A stretch of DNA of 12,694 nt from Bacillota bacterium (GTDB taxonomy: Bacteria; Bacillota; Clostridia; Acetivibrionales; DSM-1351). The stretch's first letter is position 1. Each line of letters begins with the position of its first letter. The position numbers and the translations under genes are program-made. Shown piece after piece: positions 5,810-10,329 of the stretch. The notes under the pieces were generated by a model. It saw only the letters and a program-made list of their open reading frames with translations. It had not been told where the DNA came from and did no database searches. Location of the stretch: contig JAEZKZ010000071.1 of the NCBI GenBank assembly GCA_023415305.1, positions 1 to 12,694 on the forward strand, in the 5' to 3' direction.

Positions 5810-6442
5810 TTAACCTACTTTCTTCTCCTGCTTATTACACCATTCGTTTACCTTGCTTAAAACGTCTGTAGTCATTTCTGAGACAGTGTTTAGCTTGTAG
5901 AATGATAATACATAGTCAAGCTTTTTAAGCTTGTTTAAACGGTCTGTAATGGCTTTTATTTGTATTTCACTTATTAACTCCGGCTTATCTTGTTGCTGTC
6001 CTTCTGGATTTTTATCGTACTTTGTTCTATCCTTATCCCAATACACGTTAGCACCAAACCCAAGAGCCTTACATGATACGGATATTGCATCGGTTAAAGC
6101 CATTTTAAAACATTCATCAGAAACATATGGACCGTTCTTTTCATTGGCTACAAATGAACTTCCGCCAGTTCCTGGTATTGCATAAGACCAATTGCCTTCA
6201 TGCTTTATGAATAGATTGATGTTTACAAATGCCGCCTTTTCACCGTTGCCGCCTTCTTCTATCCATTGCTTTGTTATTTCATATTTCCAGCCTATCCCAC
6301 AAGGCCCAAATTGCTCCGTAAGGGATTTTATCCTCCACATAGGGTTAATATCACTCTTGCCCTTTAAACGTCCTGCTTGTATCTCTTTTAATGCTTCTTG
6401 CGGTACTGCTCGTACTTTGTTATATATGTCTAAGTTATTCAT
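5810..6442 (-). CDS. Probable Rad52-like single-strand annealing protein
   Basis: A 210-aa phage protein of a family common in Firmicute prophages. Visible landmarks are the N-terminal NPMWRIKSLTEQFGPCGIGW (34-52), IPGTGGSSF (89-97) and the helix ECFKMALTDAISVSCKALGFGANVYW (110-135). That helix matches the TDA..A.K.LG motif of Rad52/Sak-type annealing proteins. A Gln/Lys-rich linker and a helical C-terminus follow. It should pair complementary ssDNA during phage recombination together with the phage SSB, and its place beside a coiled-coil gene and before the replication genes fits. The family assignment rests on the helix motif and context. Start ATG 6442 follows AAGGAGG. Confidence 0.7.
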   Translation of the reverse strand: MNNLDIYNKVRAVPQEALKEIQAGRLKGKSDINPMWRIKSLTEQFGPCGIGWKYEITKQWIEEGGNGEKAAFVNINLFIKHEGNWSYAIPGTGGSSFVANEKNGPYVSDECFKMALTDAISVSCKALGFGANVYWDKDRTKYDKNPEGQQQDKPELISEIQIKAITDRLNKLKKLDYVLSFYKLNTVSEMTTDVLSKVNEWCNKQEKKVG

Positions 6443-6456
6443 TAGGCTTGTCCTCC

Positions 6457-7137
6457 TTACCTTGTTCTAACAGCTATTTGAATATCTTCGTAAAATTCAA
6501 CGCCAGGTACTTTTGTGTTGCCCTTACTTAACTGTGCCATTTTGTCAAGTGCTTTGGTATCAATAGGCCTTATAATTACACCATTTAACTCTGCCGGAAC
6601 AATAGACGGATTAATTACCCTTGCTTTCCAAACTATTTTCCTTGAAGTATCAGCCGTTTTTACCTTTGGTGGCTCTTTAAACTGCATATTTTGTGTTTGT
6701 TCTGCCATTTCAACGAGGTATTCACTATGCTCTGCCATTCCGTCAGCTTCTGCTTGCTCTGCTTCTTTTAAAAGCCTTTCAGCTTCTTCACGTTTCCAAC
6801 GTTCCTGTTCTTCTCTCAGCAATCTTTCTTCTTCAAGTTTCTTGCGCTGGAAGTCTGCCATTTTACCCTTTAATTCAGTTTCAGCCTTTGTAAATGGATC
6901 AAGTAATTCCTGCTCTTTTGCACATAGGTTTTTCCATGCCTTATATGCGTTATCTTTTGTATCTTTCCAGTAATATTTTATCTGATTGATTCTATTTTTA
7001 ATGTCTTTGCATAACTCAGATGCATTATCATAATCCTGTTGAGTATTAACAACTAAACTTTTGGATTGTGTAACGGCTATTGTAGCCCAATCCCTCTGCA
7101 TACTTTCTACACTCTGTATTGTTACTGTATTTTCCAT
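6457..7137 (-). CDS. Coiled-coil phage protein, partner of the annealing protein
   Basis: A 226-aa protein. Residues 1-80 are helical (WATIAVTQSKSLVVNTQQDY, NRINQIKYYWKDTKDNAYKAW), and about 85-150 is a highly charged Glu/Arg/Lys/Ala coiled coil. The C-terminal domain carries a conserved-looking stretch (KIVWKARVINPSIVPAELNG, then PGVEFYEDIQIAVR). I recognise this overall type as a common unnamed phage protein encoded just before annealing proteins or RecT. No nuclease motif is visible. By position it may be a structural or accessory partner of the recombinase, but this is not demonstrated. Start ATG 7137 follows AAAGGAG; the next gene begins 14 bp after its stop. Confidence 0.8.
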   Translation of the reverse strand: MENTVTIQSVESMQRDWATIAVTQSKSLVVNTQQDYDNASELCKDIKNRINQIKYYWKDTKDNAYKAWKNLCAKEQELLDPFTKAETELKGKMADFQRKKLEEERLLREEQERWKREEAERLLKEAEQAEADGMAEHSEYLVEMAEQTQNMQFKEPPKVKTADTSRKIVWKARVINPSIVPAELNGVIIRPIDTKALDKMAQLSKGNTKVPGVEFYEDIQIAVRTR

Positions 7138-7155
7138 TTTAATAATCTCCTTTCC

Positions 7156-7353
7156 TTATAGTCTTCCTGCATAATATTCCTGCCATCTGTCGTTCCAGTA
7201 TTCTTCTATTTCATTAAAACAAGATTTGCACACAGTACAGTAATTTGATTTTTCATCATTATATTGAGTATTCATTCTTCTCCGCTTTGGGTAAACAAAG
7301 TAGGCTTGACACATGTCGCAATATCCAAATATTTTACGAAATAACCTTTTCAT
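7156..7353 (-). CDS. Small zinc-finger phage protein (65 aa)
   Basis: Starts MKRLFRKIFGYCDMCQAYFV and contains C12-x2-C15 and C39-x2-C42-x2-C45, a zinc-finger pattern, with a basic run KRRR in between and an aromatic acidic tail (EEYWNDRWQEYY). It is of a type often seen as a hypothetical protein in clostridial phage early regions. A strong AAGGAGGT ribosome site precedes ATG 7353. Immediately upstream is the structured element at 7371-7441. Probable small nucleic-acid- or protein-binding factor. Confidence 0.75.
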   Translation of the reverse strand: MKRLFRKIFGYCDMCQAYFVYPKRRRMNTQYNDEKSNYCTVCKSCFNEIEEYWNDRWQEYYAGRL

Positions 7354-7370
7354 AAATACCTCCTTATATT

Positions 7371-7441
7371 AGGCGGTCGTACTGCTTGCTGTGCTTATAC
7401 GCACGTGGTGGCAGCTATAACAGCGAAGCAATAAGCCGCCT
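7371..7441 (-). other. GC-clamped structured intercistronic element
   Basis: The ends pair perfectly: AGGCGG (7371-7376) with CCGCCT (7436-7441). Inside, TGCTT (7383-7387) pairs with AAGCA (7426-7430) and GCTGT (7388-7392) with ACAGC (7420-7424), leaving one bulged base. GTGC (7391-7394) can pair with GCAC (7401-7404) as an apical hairpin, sharing two bases with the inner stem. A second GCTG copy on the minus strand (complement of 7412-7415) could compete for the same partner, giving alternative folds. It fills a 116-bp non-coding gap and ends a few bases before the next gene's ribosome site. It lacks T-loop features, so it is not a tRNA. Confidence 0.55.
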
Positions 7442-7469
7442 TAAACTTAGTTACTTGTAATTCATTAAC

Positions 7470-7766
7470 TTATATTTCAGGGCATGTCTGCCTGTAATGA
7501 TACAATTCAGAAGAAATTTTGTCATGTTCGCCAGTGTGCGCCATATTTTCGCTTATTAAATCTTCGGAATATGCACACATTGGACCGTTTCTGCCTGTTG
7601 GATATCCTTCATAAGAATAAATTTCTCCTTCGTAAGCATAAGCACACCGATAACAATTTAAGGTATTTGGATTATGCACACATATTTTTTCATGGGTTTC
7701 AATTCCTTTCAAAGTTGCCCTTATAATCCTGCAAAAATCACACTCATATCGTTTTACTTCTTTCAT
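7470..7766 (-). CDS. Zinc-finger phage protein (98 aa)
   Basis: Begins MKEVKRYECDFCRIIRATLK. C9-x2-C12 followed by H25 and C29 or H31 (THEKICVH) looks like a C2H2-type finger. A second cluster, C38-x2-C41, C64 and C95, may bind another metal. The middle is Tyr/Glu-rich (YAYEGEIYSYEGYPTG). No catalytic motif. It is preceded by AAAGGGGTG and comes after the gap holding the plus-strand promoter-hairpin module (7784-7856). Family not recognised beyond zinc binding. Confidence 0.75.
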   Translation of the reverse strand: MKEVKRYECDFCRIIRATLKGIETHEKICVHNPNTLNCYRCAYAYEGEIYSYEGYPTGRNGPMCAYSEDLISENMAHTGEHDKISSELYHYRQTCPEI

Positions 7767-7783
7767 ATTTTCACCCCTTTATG

Positions 7784-7812
7784 TTGCAAACACTTCCTTA
7801 TCGTGGTATAAT
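7784..7812 (+). promoter_or_regulatory. Plus-strand promoter antisense to the early operon (module A)
   Basis: TTGCAA (7784-7789), a 17-bp spacer and a perfect TATAAT (7807-7812). A transcript would start near 7819 and run only about 37 nt before the hairpin terminator at 7832-7856. No gene lies between them. Confidence 0.6.
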
Positions 7813-7831
7813 GTTATTGGTTATTTATCTT

Positions 7832-7856
7832 AGTCGCTTATATAGCGGCTTTTTTA
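7832..7856 (+). terminator. Intrinsic terminator, plus orientation (module A)
   Basis: AGTCGCT (7832-7838) pairs with AGCGGCT (7844-7850) over 7 bp with one G-U, loop TATAT, followed by TTTTTATTT. It overlaps the last codons of the 42-aa minus-strand gene by a few bases. On the minus strand no U-run follows, so it acts only on plus transcription. Together with the promoter at 7784 it defines a very short antisense RNA. Confidence 0.65.
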
Positions 7857-7982
7857 TTTCTCTATGTCGAATGGTAACGGCTGTGTGTCTGGTTCGACCT
7901 TTGGCTGCGGATTTCTTACTGGAACGTATAAGTCGTACATATCATAGTCAGGGCTTGTTGGTGCAAATGATATACGGTCCAT
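7854..7982 (-). CDS. Pro/Asp-rich mini-protein (42 aa)
   Basis: Found by reading the minus strand. AAGGAGG lies 8 nt before ATG 7982, and the stop of the preceding 61-aa gene shares a base with this start (TAATG), indicating coupled translation. The product starts MDRISFAPTSPDYDMYDLYV and continues with Pro-rich sequence (NPQPKVEPDTQPLPF) to TAA at 7854. It is acidic, probably disordered, and resembles a short interaction peptide. Family not recognised. Confidence 0.7.
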   Translation of the reverse strand: MDRISFAPTSPDYDMYDLYVPVRNPQPKVEPDTQPLPFDIEK

Positions 7983-8167
7983 TATGCTGACCTCCTTCCC
8001 TTTACTTCAAAGTTACTTGATCCTTCTACTCTCAATGAACCATCAGGATATTTCCATATATGCAAGCAACCGAAACCTGTTATAATATTGTCGTGCATGT
8101 AGTCATATCCTTGCTTGTCCAATTCGTTGAGAAGTTCGTTTGTAAGTTGCATTATTCTGTTATCCAT
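7982..8167 (-). CDS. Small phage protein (61 aa), unknown
   Basis: ATG 8167 follows AAGGAG. Residues 1-22 are an amphipathic helix (MDNRIMQLTNELLNELDKQG) and the rest is likely a beta sheet (GFGCLHIWKYPDGSLRVEGS). It ends with a basic tail (KGRRSA). Its stop overlaps the start of the 42-aa gene. No motif recognised; it is a typical early-operon filler gene, probably a small regulator or host-interaction protein. Confidence 0.7.
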   Translation of the reverse strand: MDNRIMQLTNELLNELDKQGYDYMHDNIITGFGCLHIWKYPDGSLRVEGSSNFEVKGRRSA

Positions 8168-8180
8168 AGACTTGTACTCC

Positions 8181-8414
8181 TTAGTTTGACTTCTTATATA
8201 TTTCAGCTACTATGCGCCCGCCTTCTTTAAAAATTTCAACATAATATCCGAATACTTCTGCTAACTCAGCACAGGCTCTTAACGTATAACTATCATCATA
8301 GTCATCACATATTTGTTCAAAAGCCTTAACTACTTTGTTTCGCTTGCTCTTTATTCTTTTGAAACAGTTGTCATCGTCCAAACCATTAACATATATCGTT
8401 TCGTAATTAGCCAT
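8181..8414 (-). CDS. Small phage protein (77 aa), unknown
   Basis: I start it at ATG 8414, behind AAGGAGGG; the frame is open back to 8453 but that part lacks a ribosome site and runs into the XRE gene. The product begins MANYETIYVNGLDDDNCFKR, has an alpha-helical acidic centre (VKAFEQICDDYDDSYTL) and ends with FGYYVEIFKEGGRIVAEIYK, a beta-hairpin-like segment. No known domain. It sits right after the second XRE regulator and 13 bp before the 61-aa gene. Confidence 0.7.
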   Translation of the reverse strand: MANYETIYVNGLDDDNCFKRIKSKRNKVVKAFEQICDDYDDSYTLRACAELAEVFGYYVEIFKEGGRIVAEIYKKSN

Positions 8415-8428
8415 TTTCTTTTCCCTCC

Positions 8429-8854
8429 TTAATAAATCATTACTAACGCCCACAATATTGCTAGCATTTCAGAAAAATGGATTTTATTTTCTTCCCATAT
8501 TTCCAGTTCATCCATTGTTATTACTCCGTCACTCGCTATCTCAATAGTTACGTCGCAGCGATCAGTTATGTGTTTTATTTCTTTATGAAGTTTTAAAACT
8601 GTCTTTTCCAAGCTTTCTATAGGTATATCAGGTAAAAATTTACGTCCTACAGGATTGCTTTTCAAATGGCTGTGTGCTATCTGCGGATATTGGTAAATTT
8701 CAATCATGCGGGCCACAATATCGTCCGGTGGGGTAACTTCATTCTCATAGTCGCTCAATCTCCTTTGGCTTACACCTAGAAGTTCCGCTGCCTGTTCTTG
8801 TGTCAATTTTGCATATTCCCTACCACTTTTATAGATATTTGCGCACGTTTTCAT
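8429..8854 (-). CDS. XRE-family regulator (141 aa) with helical C-terminal domain
   Basis: Residues 11-55 form a helix-turn-helix of the Cro/C1 type (YAKLTQEQAAELLGVSQRRL, then SDYENEVTPPDDIVARM). After a linker, the C-terminal part is helical (LEKTVLKLHKEIKHIT, then a hydrophobic end LAILWALVMIY) and contains EIASDGVITMDELE. There is no protease domain. It is the third regulatory gene in the early operon and may control timing or late genes. The ribosome site AAGGAGG is 13 nt from the ATG, unusually far, and a 17-codon frame (8851-8904) ends over the start codon in an ATGA overlap, so translation may depend on coupling. Confidence 0.82.
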   Translation of the reverse strand: MKTCANIYKSGREYAKLTQEQAAELLGVSQRRLSDYENEVTPPDDIVARMIEIYQYPQIAHSHLKSNPVGRKFLPDIPIESLEKTVLKLHKEIKHITDRCDVTIEIASDGVITMDELEIWEENKIHFSEMLAILWALVMIY

Positions 8855-8856
8855 CG

Positions 8857-8885
8857 TTCAGTCTTAACCTCCTTCCCTGTATAAT
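8857..8885 (+). promoter_or_regulatory. Weak plus-strand promoter antisense to the early operon (module B)
   Basis: A perfect TATAAT (8880-8885) with a poor -35 (TTCAGT, 8857-8862) at 17 bp. It lies 20 bp before the hairpin at 8906, almost the same spacing as in module A (19 bp). It overlaps the ribosome-site region of the XRE gene on the other strand. Confidence 0.4.
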
Positions 8886-8905
8886 TGAGTTGTACCTCAC
8901 ACATT

Positions 8906-8929
8906 GCCGCTATATGCGGCTTATTTTTT
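8906..8929 (+). terminator. Intrinsic terminator, plus orientation (module B)
   Basis: GCCGC (8906-8910) pairs with GCGGC (8916-8920) around loop TATAT and is followed by TTATTTTTT. It has the same loop and polarity as the hairpin at 7832-7856. On the early-operon strand it forms a stable hairpin with no U-run, so it should not stop early transcription. Confidence 0.6.
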
Positions 8930-8942
8930 GAACATTGATAAG

Positions 8943-9140
8943 TTAAGCTGATAGTATGTGACCATGTTGAAGTATTTCGTTGATCTGAACTTTGGGGTAT
9001 CTTATGCAACCGTCAAGCTGTAACGGCCTTAATATTCCGGCTTTTCTTAACTTGATTAATGTACCTCTGCTAACTCCGAGAATTTCCATTACTTCATCAG
9101 AATAATAGCAATCCTTTGATGGTCTACGACGTTTTGCCAT
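8943..9140 (-). CDS. Excisionase/MerR-like small HTH protein (65 aa)
   Basis: I place the start at ATG 9140, 8 nt from AGGAGG; a longer frame would begin with a GTG inside that ribosome site. The protein starts MAKRRRPSKD and carries a winged HTH of the helix_turn_helix_17/excisionase type: YYSDEVMEILGVSRGTLIKL (12-31), RKAGILRPL, then a wing ending in CIRYPKVQINEIL. Such proteins bind DNA near att sites as Xis or act as small regulators. Its position right after the Cro-like gene suits either. No direct evidence separates the two roles. Confidence 0.8.
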   Translation of the reverse strand: MAKRRRPSKDCYYSDEVMEILGVSRGTLIKLRKAGILRPLQLDGCIRYPKVQINEILQHGHILSA

Positions 9141-9154
9141 ATATAGCACCTCCT

Positions 9155-9358
9155 TTATGCAGCTTCTTTGGTTAATTTAGTTACTGAAACATTTAAAGCC
9201 TTAGATAAAGCGGTAAGTTTATCAATAGAAGGATTATTGTATTTACCTTTTATTAATTCACATATATACGCTTGAGAAACGCCGCTTTTTTTAGCCAACC
9301 TATACTGTGATATGTTTTTCTTTTTAAGAATGGTATTAAGATTTTCACCTATCAGCAT
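9155..9358 (-). CDS. Cro-like XRE regulator (67 aa)
   Basis: First gene of the early operon. Nearly the whole protein is one Cro/C1-type HTH: LNTILKKKNISQYRLAKKSG, VSQAYICELIKGK (second and third helices), then PSIDKLTALSKALNVSVTKL. This single-domain form, divergent from a repressor and with similar HTH sequence (both have ISQYxLA), is what Cro proteins look like. It should bind the two operators at 9408-9483 and tilt the switch to lytic growth. Ribosome site GAGGTG precedes ATG 9358; the leader is about 40 nt. Confidence 0.85.
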   Translation of the reverse strand: MLIGENLNTILKKKNISQYRLAKKSGVSQAYICELIKGKYNNPSIDKLTALSKALNVSVTKLTKEAA

Positions 9359-9404
9359 TTAATGTCACCTCGCTTTAATTGGTAAATTTGTTGTCCATAG
9401 TTAA

Positions 9405-9433
9405 ATTATAGTCACTAGTTTGTGACTATTCAA
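9405..9433 (-). promoter_or_regulatory. Early lytic promoter
   Basis: On the minus strand TTGAAT (complement of 9428-9433), a 17-bp spacer, and a perfect TATAAT (complement of 9405-9410). The 22-bp operator at 9408-9429 fills the spacer and touches both hexamers, so bound repressor would exclude RNA polymerase. It drives the Cro-like gene and presumably the whole early operon; transcription should begin near 9398. Confidence 0.85.
9408..9429. promoter_or_regulatory. Operator O1 (perfect inverted repeat)
   Basis: ATAGTCAC, 6 bp, GTGACTAT: a perfect 8-bp inverted repeat that lies inside the early promoter. It is the best candidate binding site for the phage repressor and the Cro-like protein. 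Its centre is 54 bp, about five helical turns, from the centre of O2. Confidence 0.8.
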
Positions 9434-9461
9434 ATACATAAGTACACCGAATTATGCAATT

Positions 9462-9483
9462 ATAGTCACATATCTGTTACTAG
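9462..9483. promoter_or_regulatory. Operator O2 (imperfect inverted repeat)
   Basis: ATAGTCAC, 6 bp, GTTACTAG: the left half is identical to O1 and the right half matches at 6 of 8 positions, with the same spacing. It ends 11 bp before the -35 of the repressor promoter. It also overlaps a minus-strand TATAAT without a good -35. A weaker second site is expected, allowing looping or autoregulation. Confidence 0.7.
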
Positions 9484-9494
9484 GTCGCAAATCC

Positions 9495-9523
9495 TTGACT
9501 TTTCTTTGTTTTTCAAATAATAT
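9495..9523 (+). promoter_or_regulatory. Repressor (lysogeny) promoter
   Basis: TTGACT (9495-9500), 17-bp spacer, TATAAT-like TAATAT (9518-9523), pointing to the repressor gene. It has a strong consensus and does not overlap O1. O2 ends 11 bp upstream, where a bound repressor might contact polymerase. Confidence 0.75.
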
Positions 9524-9558
9524 TAAATTAGTTTACCGAAAGGTACGGAGGGAATGAA

Positions 9559-9933
9559 ATGAATATATCTGAAAGGTTAAAGACAATTATTGATAATAAA
9601 AAAATAAGCCAATATAAACTAGCGCAATTATCTGGAGTTACTAAACAAACTATTAATAGAATTATAAATAACGACACTCCTAATCCCGGAAAAGAGACTA
9701 TACAAAAACTTGCCAAGGGATTAAATATGACAGTATCTGAATTGCTTGGAGAGGAACCAACACAGGACTACCTGGAAGGTAATACAGATAGCCCTTATAT
9801 TGTAGTAAAAGAAGTTATGCCTGGGTATAATGCACACATTGATAAAGACCATGTTAATGATTATACTGAGGATGATTTAAAAATGGCTTTTGAACTACTG
9901 GAAGTAGTCAAAAAGTATCAAAAACGTCCTTGA
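9559..9933 (+). CDS. CI-like prophage repressor without protease domain
   Basis: A 124-aa XRE-family repressor. Residues 3-63 are the HTH domain (ISERLKTIIDNKKISQYKLA, LSGVTKQTINRIINN, IQKLAKGLNMTVSELLG). The remaining 60 residues are short and acidic (YIVVKEVMPGYNAHIDKDHV, then LKMAFELLEVVKKYQ) and probably serve dimerisation. There is no S24/LexA-like peptidase domain with Ser/Lys catalytic pair, and no ImmA-type metalloprotease gene is adjacent, so RecA-stimulated cleavage is not expected. It should silence the early promoter through O1/O2. ATG 9559 follows GGAGGG. Its 3' end overlaps the converging 32-aa LexA-controlled gene by 16 bp. Confidence 0.88.
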   Translation: MNISERLKTIIDNKKISQYKLAQLSGVTKQTINRIINNDTPNPGKETIQKLAKGLNMTVSELLGEEPTQDYLEGNTDSPYIVVKEVMPGYNAHIDKDHVNDYTEDDLKMAFELLEVVKKYQKRP

Positions 9934-10016
9934 TAGTCTAAATTTATGTATTTAACTCCATTAACTTCTAAACACTGAATGTAACTATATCGTACTCCTA
10001 AATGCACATAAAACAT
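9918..10016 (-). CDS. LexA-controlled mini-gene (32 aa), candidate SOS switch or antirepressor
   Basis: Found by reading the minus strand. ATG 10016 is 8 nt from a GGAGG ribosome site, the frame closes with TGA at 9918, and a promoter with an SOS box in its spacer lies directly upstream (10044-10073). The product starts MFYVHLGVRYSYIQCLEVNG and ends KYINLDYQGRF; it is rich in aromatic residues and beta-prone, with no signal or membrane segment. It converges on the repressor gene with no terminator visible in between, so its mRNA may also run antisense into the repressor mRNA. I do not recognise the family. That promoter, LexA site, ribosome site and ORF occur together in order makes a real gene likely; the antirepressor role is inference. 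Confidence 0.65.
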   Translation of the reverse strand: MFYVHLGVRYSYIQCLEVNGVKYINLDYQGRF

Positions 10017-10043
10017 GATAGTATCCTCCGAGGTAATCCAAAC

Positions 10044-10073
10044 ATAATACGAACATGTGTTCGATGTTTACTA
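10044..10073 (-). promoter_or_regulatory. SOS-regulated promoter of the 32-aa gene
   Basis: On the minus strand: -35 TAGTAA (complement of 10068-10073, weak), 18-bp spacer, -10 TATTAT (complement of 10044-10049). The spacer contains the whole LexA box, which abuts the -10. The start would be near 10037, about 20 nt before the ATG. Confidence 0.55.
10050..10063. promoter_or_regulatory. LexA/DinR SOS box
   Basis: CGAACATGTGTTCG matches the Gram-positive LexA (DinR) consensus CGAAC-N4-GTTCG in all conserved positions, with six of seven base pairs of the palindrome symmetric. It is the only such site I found in the window. Confidence 0.85.
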
Positions 10074-10128
10074 TTTTATTATAACTCTATTGGATAACAA
10101 ATCAAGGCAAATATTTTATCGTTAGTAG

Positions 10129-10157
10129 TTGACTTTGTGGATAACACAAAATATAGA
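10129..10157 (+). promoter_or_regulatory. Probable promoter of the nuclease-integrase transcript
   Basis: TTGACT (10129-10134), 17 bp, TATAGA (10152-10157). The spacer holds a small inverted repeat, TTGTG-GATAA-CACAA (10135-10149), which could be an operator. It would leave a leader of about 165 nt before the nuclease gene. Confidence 0.55.
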
Positions 10158-10329
10158 ATATTTATTAAATTGTTATTTTGTTGTTAATTTTATCATTAAT
10201 TGTAAACCTAATCAAACAAGCATATATGCCTATAATATAAGGCAAAAGAACTATATTTATAAACATGTGTATAATACATTCTTGAATATTATGTAAATTG
10301 TAACAAAAATGTAATGTGAGGTAAAAAAT

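Larger units (their letters stand above)
10017..10329. other. Non-coding control region between repressor and nuclease genes
   Basis: About 310 bp, very AT-rich. It holds the SOS-regulated minus-strand promoter, a plus-strand promoter (10129-10157), a direct repeat TGGATAACA at 10091-10099 and 10138-10146, and two further TATAAT boxes (10231, 10270) without good -35 elements. No open frame with a ribosome site was found in the part after 10070. Confidence 0.6.

Noticed and set aside
6515..6973. A 152-codon plus-strand open frame
   Set aside because: It lies fully antisense to the coiled-coil gene. The Ser/Leu/Phe-rich product is what the reverse complement of Glu/Ala/Lys codons gives, and no ribosome site precedes it.
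7371..7441. Possible tRNA or tRNA-like gene because of the closed multi-stem shape
   Set aside because: No TTC-containing T-loop, no D-loop pattern and no usable anticodon arm on either strand.
7781..7990. A 69-codon plus-strand frame across the 42-aa gene
   Set aside because: It starts upstream of the module A promoter start, crosses the terminator, has no ribosome site and is antisense to a well-supported mini-gene.
8181..8453. Longer upstream starts for several genes (for example 8453, 9149, 4406, 5245 and 5766)
   Set aside because: They lie inside the preceding gene or its ribosome site and lack their own; the internal ATGs at 8414, 9140, 4334, 5164 and 5730 have matching ribosome sites.
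9528..9716. A hydrophobic 62-codon minus-strand frame under the repressor gene
   Set aside because: It is the antisense shadow of the HTH-coding part, without a ribosome site. It might look like a membrane peptide on the LexA-driven transcript, but nothing supports translation.
9894..9908. Hairpin ACTACT-GGA-AGTAGT at the end of the repressor gene as a terminator
   Set aside because: No T-run follows on either strand, and it is coding sequence; it cannot be claimed as a terminator between the converging genes.
9559..9933. Repressor of the self-cleaving LexA/S24 type or an ImmR/ImmA pair
   Set aside because: Only about 60 residues follow the HTH, with no Ser/Lys dyad, and no HExxH metalloprotease gene is found next to it.
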